A stretch of DNA of 64,000 bases from Megaleporinus macrocephalus (GCA_021613375.1 CM038717.1:42792031-42856030); one strand, 5' to 3'. Counted from the stretch's first letter, positions 14,128-24,059 are shown. The notes: generated from the sequence alone by a model not told the origin. Numbers and translations: made by a program.

Positions 14128-16905
14128 TACAGAAGGGTTAAAGGTGGAGGTCAGATTTCTCTGTGTATAAAATAAACAGTGAATAAAAAGTAAAGTCTGC
14201 TTCTGACAAACATTGTTATTAGTTTTCTATTCAGTTACAGCAGCACTGATCCACTCACACCAGCACAACACACACTAACACACCACCACCACGTCAGTGT
14301 CACATCAGATGAACTACAGTCTGTAAGTGGAGCTCCTGTATGGTCAGTGGAGCTGATACAGTGGTCAGTGAGTGGAGATAAAAGGAGGTGGTTTAATGTT
14401 ATATCTGTGTATGTATATAATATATATGGTCAGTGGAGCTGATACAGTGGTCAGTGAGCGGAGATATAAGGAGGTGGTTTAATGTTATATATCTGTGTAT
14501 GTATATAATATATATGGTCAGTGGAGCTGATACAGTGGTCAGTGAGTGGAGATATAAGGAGGTGGGTTTGATGTTATATCTGTGTATGTATATAATATAT
14601 ATGGTCAGTGGAGCTGATACAGTGGTCAGTGAGTGGAGATATAAGGAGGTGGGTTTGATGTTATATCTGTGTATGTATATAATATATATGGTCAGTGGAG
14701 CTGATACAGTGGTCAGTGAGTGGAGATATAAGGAGGTGGGTTTGATGTTATATCTGTGTATGTATATAATATATATGGTCAGTGGAGCTGATACAGTGGT
14801 CAGTGAGCGGAGATATAAGGAGGTGGGTTTGATGTTATATATCTGTGTATGTATATAATATATATGGTCAGTGGAGCTGATACAGTGGTCAGTGAGTGGA
14901 GATATAAGGAGGTGGTTTAATGTTATATCTGTGTATGTATATAATATGTATGGTCAGTGGAGCTGATACAGTGGTCAGTGAGTGGAGATATAAGGAGGTG
15001 GGTTTGATGTTATATCTGTGTATGTATATAATATATATGGTCAGTGGAGCTGATACAGTGGTCAGTGAGTGGAGATATAAGGAGGTGGTTTAATGTTATA
15101 TCTGTGTATGTATATAATATATATGGTCAGTGGAGCTGATACAGTGGACAGTGAGTGGAGATATAAGGAGGTGGTTTAATGTTATATCTGTGTATGTATA
15201 TAATATATATGGTCAGTGGAGCTGATACAGTGGTCAGTGAGTGGAGATATAAGGAGGTGGGTTTAATGTTATATCTGTGTATGTATATAATATATATGGT
15301 CAGTGGAGCTGATACAGTGGACAGTGAGTGGAGATATAAGGAGGTGGGTTTGATGTTATATATCTGTGTATGTATATAATATATGTTCTGTGTTCTATAT
15401 GAGAGAGCCGTTAACGTTCTCTCTGATGATCTTCACTACAGTCCTACAGCATCTGCGGTTCAGCTGCTCCGGCCTGTCAGATCCAGAAATGGAACAGGAG
15501 GTCCGGTTACTGCCCACCAGCTGGACTTCAACTTAACAGAGGTGGTACCGGGCCGTACACACTTCCAGGCTTCTGTAGCAAAAGCAAGGGTTCTATCTAG
15601 AACCATGAACTCTAGTTAGAACACTCTTTTTTAGAACTGTTCTTAGGACTGATGGGAGAAATGAGTGCTACATAGAACTTCTCAAACAGGTTCTCTACGG
15701 TATCATATACAATGCATTAATCTGCAGAACCATTTAGTCATGCTAGGGAGTTCTGTATGGAACATCTGGGGTCTATGAAAAGGTGGTCCTTCAACAGAGT
15801 AGCAGCCCCTCCTGAAAATGGGCCTGCAGGGTTTTGATTCTAGGCAACGGTTCCAAATAAAAAACTCCAAGAACCATCTGCATTCTTAAATCGTTCTTGG
15901 TTTTAAGGGTGAGATGGTTCTTCAGACTGGTGGAGAACCAAAATGGGTTCTACTGCGTGACATCAGAACATCAGAACCACGTTTATCCACAACATGCTTA
16001 CATGGTTCTAAACAGAACCACTGCTTTTACTAAAGAACCCTGATTGCTGGTTCTTCAGCAGTCAGCTATCTCTCAGTAAAAACTGGCTTCTTATTCCAAT
16101 CTTGCCGTTCCACCTTAAAAGGTACCGCAGGTCAGAAACCGCTGCATCATTTAAGGTGGAACGGCAAAACTTAACCAGCAAGTCACCAGCTGGACTATTT
16201 AAGGTGGAACGGGAAAACTTAACCAGCAAGCCACCAGCTGGACTATTTAAGGTGGAACGGGTAATTTTAACTAGCAAGCCACCAGCTGGACTATTTAAGG
16301 TGGAACCGGTAAGTTTAACTAGCAAGCCACCAGCTGGACTATTTAAGGTGGAACCGGTCATTTTAACTAGCAATCCACCAGCTGGACTATTTAAGGTGGA
16401 ACGGGAAAATTTAACTAGCAAGCCACCAGCTGGACTATTTAAGGTGGAACGGGAAAATGTAACCAGCAAGCCACCAGCTGGACTATTTAAGGTGGAACGG
16501 GTTATTTTAACTAGCAAGCCACCAGCTGGACTATTTAAGGTGGAACGGGTTATTTTAACTAGCAAGCCACCAGCTGGACTATTTAAGGTGGAACGGGAAA
16601 ATTTAACTAGCAAGCCACCAGCTGGACTATTTAAGGTGGAACGGGAAAATTTAACTAGCAAGCCACCAGCTGGACTATTTAAGGTGGAATGGGAAAATTC
16701 TAACCAGAAGCTGACCAATAGGAAGCCGAGCTCCGCTTTGAGAGTTAAACCGGCGTTTTTCAGTTTGTACCTGAGCTGATCTGGAGACCCTCCGCAGCAC
16801 CTGTCCGTAAGACCCCCAGTCCGCATTGTAGTGCGCCGTCTGCGAGTCCGGTGGTCCGTTGAGGTAAAAATGTGGGAAAAGCTGAGCTGGGAATCTGTTG
16901 TCCAT
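1..16905 (-). CDS. taf1c: TATA-box-binding-protein-associated factor RNA polymerase I subunit C (TAF1C / TAFI110), 3' end beyond the window
   Basis: TAF1C is a subunit of SL1/TIF-IB, which recruits RNA polymerase I to rDNA promoters in the nucleolus. I joined 13 coding exons (minus strand, 5' to 3'): 16905-16771, 12450-12339, 12035-11983, 11910-11815, 11730-11675, 9518-9271, 8988-8860, 8132-8015, 7077-7006, 5682-5547, 4373-4248, 3188-3011, 549-1. All 12 introns are GT-AG and the frame holds throughout (2008 nt, 669 codons, then cut by the window edge). Matches to vertebrate TAF1C: LAELLHEELTLQ and TGGALAYIP (exon 6), RQVSVASVDDE (7), VRSDHFCALW (8), HVRGELVVASESGAAYLW (9), WRWCEFSAHPRVMVFADRSG (10), VLDERMPSVPALKW (12). 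The ATG at 16905 begins MDNRFP, similar to the mammalian MDFPSS start. Exon 13 is Ser/Glu-rich. The orthology is secure; the ends of exons 3 and 13 are the least certain. Confidence 0.93.
820..1185 (+). mobile_element. Tc1-like transposon relic: transposase C-terminus and right terminal repeat
   Basis: The plus strand reads ISGDYLLKLIKRMPRVCE, then AVIKAKGG, and stops at a TAA near 1007. This is the C-terminal pattern of Tc1/mariner transposases (RMP..C.AVI.AKGG). An AT-rich 3' flank follows, and then the terminal repeat GTGTGTCCAAACTTTTGGTC ending CTGTACTGTA near 1185, next to a TA as expected for Tc1 target sites. The left part is missing, so this is a dead fragment. It lies in taf1c intron 12. 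Confidence 0.8.
1355..1442. mobile_element. Terminus of a dispersed DNA-transposon-like repeat
   Basis: The stretch containing ATCGGCCATCGGCTGACATC and AAAACCCATATCGGTTGATC, ending in CTCTA, resembles the end of a repeat that I recall as widespread in teleosts. Only one end is recognisable. The family assignment is from memory and unverified. Confidence 0.4.
1758..2655. repeat. 17-bp minisatellite (CCCTTCATAGCCCAGAA), about 50 units
   Basis: Tandem copies of CCCTTCATAGCCCAGAA are interspersed with a CATACTCCTTCCTT variant and, toward the right, CATACTCCAGACC and CATACCCCAGACC variants. The array lies in taf1c intron 12. Variant blocks recur as multi-unit groups, indicating higher-order duplication. 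Confidence 0.95.
2726..2771. repeat. AAT/AAG trinucleotide microsatellite
   Basis: Consecutive AAT units are followed by AAG units in taf1c intron 12. Confidence 0.85.
3593..3952. mobile_element. MITE-like element with short terminal inverted repeats
   Basis: The left end GGCTGTGTCCCAAAC and the right end TCAGACGCAGCC form imperfect inverted termini (GGCTGYGTC) around about 360 bp of AT-rich, non-coding DNA in taf1c intron 11. The 'GCTGCGTCCCAAA' type terminus is common in fish miniature elements (from memory). No transposase is present. Confidence 0.5.
4441..5470. repeat. CA microsatellite blocks alternating with a CTAGGGGGCAGTGAAACAC motif
   Basis: Long (CA)n runs (4459-4527, 4930-4995 and others) are separated by CTAGGGGGCAGTGAAACAC and CAGATTAGTGAACAC spacers. 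The array fills much of taf1c intron 10. The GGGGCAGTGAAAC core is the reverse complement of the unit of the 12530-13440 array. Confidence 0.95.
6428..6980. repeat. Composite CA / GTGCAGGAACACAGTGATAC minisatellite
   Basis: About nine copies of GTGCAGGAACACAGTGATAC followed by AGCCCAGAACACACTGTAC are separated by (CA)n runs of varying length. The array is in taf1c intron 9, ending within 30 bp of the exon 9 donor (intron side, 7005). Confidence 0.95.
7624..7935. mobile_element. Dispersed repeat family A, copy 1
   Basis: Contains the family hallmark GTTCACAGTGGTGGTGAATG then GAACCAGACGTC, followed by CTTACAGTAGATGTTATAAA and CATGGTGGAGGGATACATGC. At least eight other copies lie in this window. 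There is no coding capacity, so it looks like a short non-autonomous element. It is in taf1c intron 8. Confidence 0.7.
8133..8189. repeat. GA/CT dinucleotide microsatellite forming the exon 8 polypyrimidine tract
   Basis: About 27 GA units on the plus strand. On the coding (minus) strand this is (CT)n ending in CTCTCTAG, immediately before taf1c exon 8 (8132). The microsatellite therefore supplies the whole polypyrimidine tract of that acceptor. Confidence 0.9.
8194..8806. mobile_element. Palindromic (foldback) dispersed repeat family B, full copy
   Basis: Left arm GTTCATCTGATTCTCTGTAT, CTTTATTACTCTGTTC, CAGGACCCCCACAGGACCAC and GGGAGGTGGATCATTCTCAG is mirrored as its reverse complement on the right (GTGTCACTGCAG..., GTGGTGGTCCTGTGGGGGTC, GAACAGAGTAATAAAGTATA). 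The centre contains ATGTAAAGTCAGAGACAGTA. No ORF of transposase type is present. Another near-full copy lies at 62556-63141. It is in taf1c intron 7. Confidence 0.75.
9640..11590. repeat. 39-bp minisatellite, about 49 units, in taf1c intron 5
   Basis: The unit is CTCTCTGGATGAGCCCTCCC followed by CCTCTTCTACAGACTCCAC, 39 bp or 13 codons, so all frames stay open for long distances on both strands. Variants: ACACACTCC for ACAGACTCC, GATGGGCCC and GATGACCCC for GATGAGCCC. A C-run of about 20 interrupts it near 10527-10548. The flanks (GGTGACCCCTCC at 9618, GAAAGACTCCGCCTC near 11566) match the 46-bp array at 43025-45715. Confidence 0.97.
12180..12196. repeat. G homopolymer in taf1c intron 2
   Basis: An uninterrupted run of about 16 G lies at 12180-12196, and C-rich runs follow at 12290-12317. 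It is possibly G-quadruplex-prone, with no function shown. Confidence 0.8.
12530..13440. repeat. About 30-bp minisatellite (GTGTGTTTCACTGCCCCCTA plus GAGAGAGA), taf1c intron 1
   Basis: Tandem GTGTGTTTCACTGCCCCCTA units are linked by variable (GA)n or (GT)n. It is the same repeat family as 4441-5470 but in opposite orientation within the same gene. It grades on the right into the GA-rich tract. Confidence 0.95.
13441..14126. repeat. GA-rich polypurine tract of nearly 700 bp
   Basis: Almost pure (GA)n with regular ACAGAGAGAG interruptions. One strand is nearly all purine for almost 700 bp. Such mirror-symmetric polypurine DNA can form triplexes in vitro. It lies in taf1c intron 1. Confidence 0.95.
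14235..14345. mobile_element. Right-arm fragment of dispersed family B
   Basis: Contains GATCCACTCACACCAGCACA, ACCACCACCACGTCAGTGTC and GATGAACTACAGTCTGTAAG. These match the right arm of the full family B copies at 8194 and 62556. It runs directly into the 87-bp array. Confidence 0.7.
14346..15388. repeat. About 87-bp VNTR, about 11-12 units, derived from the end of family B
   Basis: Each unit reads TGGTCAGTGGAGCTGATACA, GTGGTCAGTGAGTGGAGATA, TAAGGAGGTGGGTTTGATGT, then TATATCTGTGTATGTATATA. The first part is the reverse complement of the outer end of the family B copy at 62556-62620. It is in taf1c intron 1. Confidence 0.92.
15575..16070. repeat. Dispersed repeat rich in GGTTCT/AGAACC palindromes
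   Basis: Repeated AGAACC, GGTTCT and TAGAAC words (GGTTCTATCTAGAACC, GGTTCTAAACAGAACC and similar) occur over about 500 bp. This resembles an interspersed fish repeat rather than a tandem array. It is not coding. It is in taf1c intron 1. Confidence 0.45.
16100..16705. repeat. 48-bp minisatellite, about 12 units, ending about 70 bp from the taf1c exon 1 donor
   Basis: The unit is GGACTATTTAAGGTGGAACG, GGAAAATTTAACTAGCAAGC, CACCAGCT: 48 bp or 16 codons. It therefore gives periodic ORFs on both strands, for example LFKVERENLTSKPPAG on plus. Position inside intron 1, period divisible by three and lack of non-repeat coding sequence argue against a protein. Confidence 0.95.
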
Positions 16906-16971
16906 CCTGTCCTCGGTCCAGAAACAAGCCTGGACATGTGCTCACGCGCTCAGAGCGTCAACCGGTCCGGC

Positions 16972-17160
16972 CACGTGTTCGATCATCACCCGCGATCCAC
17001 GGTCTTCATAAGAACCCCGACAGTAAAGCTTTAAACTTCATTCTGAACAGTTTCGGGGAAAAAACGAGCTTATTACAGATTTTAGCGCCGCTGACCGAAT
17101 AAAACCGAGCACATGGTGACCGGCCGCGCGCGACTGCCAAACAAACTACGTCACGGCGAC
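16972..17160 (-). promoter_or_regulatory. Candidate taf1c 5' flank: E-box and CRE-like site in CpG-rich DNA
   Basis: The DNA upstream of the taf1c start codon is CpG-rich compared with the AT-rich DNA beyond 17200. It holds a CACGTG E-box at 16972-16977 and a CRE-like TACGTCA near 17149. No TATA box is evident. A CpG-rich TATA-less promoter fits a housekeeping gene. The transcription start was not located; this is inference from composition and motifs. Confidence 0.35.
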
Positions 17161-17501
17161 TCCGGAACACTCAGCTGATCGGACGCATTGCCGGAACGTT
17201 ACGTTTCAAAATAAAAGTCCTTTTAAATGAGTTTCTCACATCGAGAATATTTGATTACAGTTATTGGAAAACGTATCAACATGTTATGAATTATAACCTT
17301 GATTATTTATTCACAAGGCACGTGTTTATTTTTTGTAGTGTTTAAATGTTGTTTATTAAAAATACTTTTATTTAGGAATATCTGCTCCCGTTTCGCTTTT
17401 GTTTAGTTATATTTTTTCTTTTTTTCATTAGACTATGCATGAATGTCTAAACACTCCTAACACACACACACCTACACACACAAACACGCACCAACACACA
17501 T

Positions 17502-17535
<34 letters not shown>

Positions 17536-18519
17536 CCAAAACTGCGGGGAAAGAAAAACACAGATGCTGTTCTGAAGTATTACCACAGGAAGTAGGAGAC
17601 TCATCTCTGATTTAAAATTAGCCCTAAACCCTTGAACCTGCTCTCAAACCAACAGGATGTAGAACAGAGACAGACAAAAGCAAGCTGGACACAGAAAAGC
17701 AGAGAGAGAGAGAGAGAGAGTGAGAGATACAATGAGAGTGGGAGAGAGTGAGAGATAGAGTTAGTTACAGTCCACTTGCTCTTTTCAGATTTGGTCAGAC
17801 TGTGAGTAGTTCAGGGCTCCAGCAACAGATCTGACTCTCCAGCATCAAAATCAGAATCAGAATCAGACGAGTACGGGAATAAACGTATAAGCAGCTCGTA
17901 TACGTCTCTGGTTATTATTCACAATCGTTTAAATCATCACTATAGTAACTGTACAGACTGTACTTCCAGCGTACGTCTCTCCATCATACACATTTACACA
18001 GTGTCCAGCACCAGTTACATCACAGACTGGCAAAACAACACACATGGAGGATTTGTAATATCTTCTCGTGTTTACCGTATGTTTAATTTTAGAGTGTCAG
18101 GTTCTGTTCTGAGAATAACTACACCTGCAGTCGCCCGCCACAGCCTGAACAATCCCTTACAGGTCAGAGACGACTGGTCAGGAGTTATTTCAGCTCAGAA
18201 CAGCAATGATTCAGAGACCATCACAACCATAAATCACTCACCATGCTCACCGTGTCTGTTCAGATATAAACAAATATTTATTCTGTGCAAAACACCAATT
18301 AATACCACTCATAAAAACATCAATGTACACATTAAACCAGATCCACAACAACTTAATAACACACACGACTGTACAAATGATTACTCTACAACCTCCTATT
18401 CAGAGACTCCACATAGTAAACACACACCACAGCAGTTCACTGACAACAACACACACGAGAGAGGCAGCGTGTACACCTCAGCTTCGTTATTAGATTCATT
18501 AGCGGTATGAGATTTAATG
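17161..18519. other. Gene-free spacer between taf1c and f2rl2, left part
   Basis: AT-rich DNA with a CA run (17460-17531), a short GA run (17700-17720) and otherwise non-repetitive sequence. I see no splice-bounded coding segment. The open frame at 18001-18510 has no recognisable protein features. Confidence 0.5.
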
Positions 18520-18522
18520 ATT

Positions 18523-19185
18523 ACAGCATAAACAGAATAAACAGCATAAAAGGAATAAACAGAATAAACAGAAAAAAACAACAAATAGAATAAACAGCAT
18601 AAACAGAACAAACAGCATAAACAGAAGAAACAGAAAAAAACAGAATAAACAGAAAAACAGAATAAACAGCATAAAAGGAATAAACAGAATAAACAGAAAA
18701 AAACAACAAATAGAATAAACAGCATAAACAGAAGAAACAGAAAAAAACAGAATAAACAGAAAAACAGAATAAACAGAAAAAACAGAATAAGCAGAAAAAA
18801 CTGAATAAACAGAAATAACTGAATAAACAGAGAAAACAGATTAAACAGGAAAAAACAGCATAAACAAAAAAAACAGAATAAACAGAATGAACGAAAAAAA
18901 CAGCATAAACAGAAAAAAACAGAATAAACAGCATAAACAGAAAAAACAGCATAAACAGAAAAACTATATACAGAATAAACAGAAAAAAACAGAAAAAACA
19001 GAAAAAAACAGAACAAACAGAAAAAACAGCATAAACAGAATAAACAGAAAAAAACTATAAACAGAATAAACAGAAAAAAAACCAAATAAAAAGCATAAAC
19101 AGAAAAAAATAGAATAAACAGAAAAAACAGCATAAACAGAAAAAAAACTATAAACAGAATAAACAGCATAAACAGAATAAACACC
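18523..19185. repeat. A-rich minisatellite of AACAGAATAAACAGAAAAA words
   Basis: Tandem, slippery units built from CAGAATAAACAG, CATAAACAGAAAAA and CAACAAATAGAATAAACAG. The reverse strand gives a low-complexity Phe/Leu/Tyr-rich ORF that is an artefact of the period. Confidence 0.92.
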
Positions 19186-19469
19186 CATCAGCATGACAGT
19201 AATGACCAGCGTCTCTGCACAACAGGACAAGATCTATGTACAAGCTTCACCTTGATCAACAAGGGGGGCTTTGTGCTCACTCCTCTCCAAACCCACCCGC
19301 ACCCCCCCACCCCCCTACACCCCCTTCATCAACACGTACATACATCACAGTCCAGGCAGCACATTCAGCTCTTTTCACTTCTTCTATTCAGGCAGCTCCT
19401 GATTTGTTTCCATGCCTAATGGCTGCTGCCTGTTTGAATCCAAATGGCCAAGATCCCAACTCTGATGCT

Positions 19470-19860
19470 TAAAGGGGAACCCCACCGATTTTGTTAAATT
19501 GAGTTGTAATTCAGAGTGGGTTCTGTGTGAAACTCTGTTCCGGATACAGACAGAACTGTTCACAGTGGTGGTGAAAGGAACCAGATGTTATTACAGTAGA
19601 TGTTATAAATACACTGTCTGATTCTGAGATGCTGTTTATGATAGTTTAGAGAAGATCTCAGTCTTAAACTCCATTCATGGTGGAGGGATACATGCAGGAC
19701 GCTGTGAGGTTAAAATAGTCCCCAAAGAAAACCTAGTATTTTCAGATCTTACCATTAACATCCATATAAACTTAGAAGGTTCACTGGTGGGTTTACACCA
19801 CTGTAAACAACATCACGGCTGTAAACATCATCTGAACTATTTCACATCGAAACCCTCTGA
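19470..19860. mobile_element. Dispersed repeat family A, copy 2
   Basis: Begins AAAGGGGAACCCCACCGATT. It contains GTTCACAGTGGTGGTGAAAG, then GAACCAGATG, and CATGGTGGAGGGATACATGC. The start resembles the reverse complement of the family's other end (GGAGTTTCCCTTT), consistent with terminal inverted repeats. Confidence 0.7.
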
Positions 19861-20299
19861 TTCTCTCTGCTCACTCCTCACACTCTGACTCTGGGAGTGA
19901 TATTTAAATCTTTAAATAAATGAAAAACTTTTCATTTCAGTTTCAGTTTCATTTCAGAATTCAACACCAGCTTCAGCTGCAGCTTCCAAATGGCTTTCTA
20001 TTCATCACAGACGCACCATGTCTTCATCTGAAACCCAGAATCCACTTATTGTGCTCAGCATCTGCAAAATAGTACCTTCACAGGAGAGGACTACAACAGT
20101 CTTTACTTTCAATGTAAGTCAATGGAGGATTTCTATTGGTCCATTCATCATCAAACTTTCCAGCAACAATATATGAAGCATGATTTTCTCTCAACATCAT
20201 GACTGTTTCAGTCATCCACCAGTCCAGCTTACAAACATCAGCATCAATACTGACCACACCAGTGAAGTTAACTGGCTCATAAGTAGAGGTCTGTATTGG

Positions 20300-20680
20300 T
20301 TGGTCAGTAAATTTAAGGGGAATTCCAAAGTTGTCCAGAGTGGTTTATTAATAATCATAATTTTATAATAATAATTGTCTGTTCTGACTCAGCAAACTGT
20401 TTACAGTGATGGTGAAGGGAACCAGACGTCCACGTCTATAAAAAAAAAAGTGAGATTTTGGTTTAGAACTTCACGGTGGAGGGATATAAGCTGCTGTGAA
20501 GCAAAATAGTCCCAGTATATTGAGATTTTCCAGATCATCCACATTCCATATTCACTGGTGGGTGTGATATTAAATAAAATGGCTATATTTGTATTGTAGA
20601 TATGGTGACCCCTGGTTCCATCACCACCACTGAGCATCTATACTGAACCATTTCACACCAAACCCTCTCCGAAAGACTCC
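20300..20680. mobile_element. Dispersed repeat family A, copy 3, next to the f2rl2 3' end
   Basis: Contains GGGGAATTCCAAAGTTGTCC, GTTTACAGTGATGGTGAAGG, GAACCAGACGTCCACG and CATTTCACACCAAACCCTCT. It sits about 50 bp beyond the f2rl2 stop, so the receptor's 3' UTR probably runs into it. A possible minus-strand AATAAA lies at 20343-20348. Confidence 0.65.
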
Positions 20681-20729
20681 GTCACGCCTTGGCCGCTGCT
20701 TCACATGTAAGTTTTGGTGGAGTTGCTCT

Positions 20730-23700
20730 CTAAGTGGAGATGCTGAGTGTCTTTCCTTTGTGGGTCATGATGTAGAGCTTCGAGCCTGCAGTCCTGGACA
20801 TCAGCACGAAGAGAAATGGGTCGAGGCAGCTGTGGAGGCAGCACAGACACACGGCGACGTTGAAGTAGGCGTAGAAATTCTCGGCTCCGCTGGAGAACAG
20901 CCGCACGTAGTGCAGGAAGTGGAGGAGGCTGCTCGGAGCGAAGCAAAGGATGAAGATGAAGAAGACTAGGGTGCTGGCCTTGATGTAGAGGCCCCAGTCG
21001 TGGTGGGAGCGGTTCAGGTGCCAGACGATGGAGGTGTAACACGCAGTGGTCACCAGCAGGGGCAGCAGGAAGCCTATCAACGTCAGGCCCAGTTGGTAAT
21101 ACACTAGAAAGTCCGAGCTGCTCCGGTCAACGGGAAGGACATCGTGGCAGGTGGTGATCCCGAGCTGAGGGATGCTGTAGCTCTGACGGACCAGGAGCTC
21201 AGGCACCATGGCGATGGAGAAGACCGCCCACACGGCCAGGCTGGCCCAGGCGGTGCAGGAGCGCTTCGGAAGGCTCTTGTACAGGAACGGGTGCACGACT
21301 GCCAGGTAGCGCTTGACGCTGATGCAGGCCAGCGTGTGCGTCGAACAGTACAGGTTGCCGTAAAAGCAGGCGGTGGTGAGGCGACAGGCGGCCTCGCCGA
21401 AGACCCAGTCGTTACCAGAGAAGTGGTAGTGCATCTTCAGCAGCAGGCTGAGCAGAAGGAGAAGGTCCGACGTCGCTAAGCTGCAGTATAAAATAGCCGA
21501 CGACACCACGCGTACTTTAGCGCCGATCGACACCAGGATGCCCACGTTGGCAGGAATCCCAACCACGATGGCCGCAATGTAAACAGCAGGAATGGCCCGG
21601 CGGCTCAGAGGGCCTGAGAGATACATCACCGAGCTGTTGCTGAGCAAACGCAAACCCGGGCCAGGCACTCTGGACGGGGACGTGTGTGCCAGTGTTTCCG
21701 TGGAGTTTGGAGGGAAAGGAAGCTGGACGGTGATCGACTGACCTCGGAAGGTTCTAGGGCTGATGATGTTCGTCCTGTTACCCCTGTTCTGTTCTGTTCC
21801 TTTCCCTGTTTGAAAAGCAGAGGAGAGTCAGAGCTGCTGGTTTAAACACCTCCATATCTCTACATAGTACATACATACATCAAACCCAGACTGAGTCCCA
21901 AACACCTCCATATCCCTACATAGTACATACATACATCAAACCCAGACTGAGTCCCAAACACCTCCATATCTCTACATAGTACATACATACATACATCAAA
22001 CCCAGACTGAGTATCAAACACCTCCATATCCCTACATAGTACATACATACATCAAACCCAGACTGAGTCCCAAACACCTCCATATCCCTACATAGTACAT
22101 ACATACATCAAACCCAGACTGAGTATCAAACACCTCCGTATCCCTACATAGTACATACATACATCAAACCCAGACTGAGTCCCAAACACCTCCATATACC
22201 TACATAGTACATACATACATCAAACCCAGACTGAGTCCCAAACACCTCCATATCCCTACATAGTACATACATACATCAAACCCAGACTGAGTCCCAAACA
22301 CCTCCACATCCCTACATAGTACATACATACATCAAACCCAGACTGAGTCCCAAACACCTCCGTATCCCTACATAGTACATACATACATCAAACCCAGACT
22401 GAGTCCCAAACACCTCCATATCCCTACATAGTACATACATACATCAAACCCAGACTGAGTCCCAAACACCTCCATATCCCTACATAGTACATACATACAT
22501 CAATCCCAGACTGAGTATCAAACACCTCCATATCCCTACATAGTACATACATACATCAAACCCAGACTGAGTGCCAAACACCTCCATATCCCTACATAGT
22601 ACATACATACATCAAACCCAGACTGAGTATCAAACACCTCCACATCCCTACATAGTACATACATACATCAAACCCAGACTGAGTATCAAACACCTCCACA
22701 TCCCTACATAGTACATACATACATACATCAAACCCAGACTGAGTATCAAACACCTCCACATCCCTACATAGTACATACATACATCAAACCCAGACTGAGT
22801 ATCAAACACCTCCACATCCCTACATAGTACATACATACATCAAACCCAGACTGAGTATCAAACACCTCCACATCCCTACATAGTACATACATACATCAAA
22901 CCCAGACTGAGTCCCAAACACCTCCATATCCCTACATAGTACATACATACATTAAACCCAGACTGAGTCCCAAACACCTCCATATCCCTACATAGTACAT
23001 ACATACATCAAACCCAGACTGAGTCCCAAACACCTCCATATCCCTACATAGTACATACATACATACATCAAACCCAGACTGAGTCCCAAACACCTCCATA
23101 TCCCTACATAGTACATACATACATCAAACCCAGACTGAGTCCCAAACACCTCCATATCCCTACATAGTACATACATACATCAAACCCAGACTGAGTCCCA
23201 AACACCTCCATATCCCTACATAGTACATACATACATACATCAAACCCAGACTGAGTCCCAAACACCTCCATATCCCTACATAGTACATACATACATCAAA
23301 CCCAGACTGAGTCCCAAACATCTCCATATCCCTACATAGTACATACATACATCAAACCCAGACTGAGTCCCAAACACCTCCATATCCCTACATAGTACAT
23401 ACATACATCAAACCCAGACTGAGTCCCAAACACCTCCGTATCCCTACATAGTACATACATATATCAAATCCAGACTGAGTCCCAAACACCTCCATATCCC
23501 TACATAGTACATACATACATCAAACCCAGACTGAGTATCAAACACCTCCATATCCCTACATAGTATGTACATACATCAAACCCAGACTGAGTATCAAACA
23601 CCTCCATATCTCTACATAGTACATACATACATACATCAAACCCAGACTGAGTCCCAAACACCTCCATATCCCTACATAGTACATACATACATCAAACCCA

Positions 23701-23896
23701 GACTGAGTATCAAACACCTCCATATCTCTACATAGTACATACATACATACATCAAACCCAGACTGAGTCCCAAACACCTCCATATCCCTACATAGTACAT
23801 ACATACATACATCAGAAACTCTGAGAAGGTGGTCTCACCTCGCACCAGTTCCAGGAGCAGTGAAGTCATCATGAAGAAGAAGAGTATTTTTTTCAT
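20730..23896 (-). CDS. f2rl2: Proteinase-activated receptor 3-like GPCR (coagulation factor II receptor-like 2)
   Basis: A class A GPCR activated by protease cleavage of its own N-terminus at the plasma membrane. Two coding exons: 23896-23839 (MKKILFFFMMTSLLLELVRG signal peptide) and 21805-20730, GT-AG, 377 aa, close to human PAR3 in length. The exon 2 N-terminus contains ISPR|TFRGQS; the TFRG tethered ligand after Arg37 is PAR3-like (human PAR3 is cleaved before TFRGAP). N-glycosylation sequons NRT, NST and NSS precede TM1 at about residue 90. Family marks: HYHFSGNDWVFGEAACR (ECL1), YGNLYCS.. and ACISVKRYLAVVHPFLYK (TM3/ICL2, the DRY position reading KRY), ITTCHDVLP (ECL2), YIKASTL and CFAPSSLL (TM6), and DPFLFVLMS in place of NPxxY. 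The tail is short. PAR family is certain; subtype 3 rests on the ligand and TM similarity. Confidence 0.88.
21843..23816. repeat. 56-bp minisatellite, about 35 units, filling f2rl2 intron 1
   Basis: The unit is CTACATAGTACATACATACA, TCAAACCCAGACTGAGTCCC, AAACACCTCCATATCC. Variants: GAGTATC for GAGTCCC, CACATCC or CGTATCC for CATATCC, and one extra CATA in some units. It occupies nearly the whole 2.03-kb intron between the signal-peptide exon and the receptor exon. Confidence 0.97.
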
Positions 23897-24059
23897 GTCT
23901 GTAGAGAATAATTCCAAACGGAAACTTAAACCGGAGTTACTGTCAGATCAGCTCGCTCAGGACGAACGCTCTGAAGTGCTGAGACAGCGACAAGCCCACT
24001 TCCTTTAGTCACTATGGGCAGGACCACCAATACAAACAAGCCTCGCTCACCTCACCCTG

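Noticed and set aside
16062..16937. Antisense ORF overlapping taf1c exon 1 and the 48-bp array
   Set aside because: Different frame from the MDNRFP start; its body is the 16-codon repeat.
21144..21479. Plus-strand ORF opposite the GPCR
   Set aside because: Shadow frame of the f2rl2 coding exon; no independent evidence.
21843..23816. Regular 56-bp repeats considered as a CRISPR-like array
   Set aside because: No unique spacers: the entire 56 bp is repeated, so it is a minisatellite in a eukaryotic intron.
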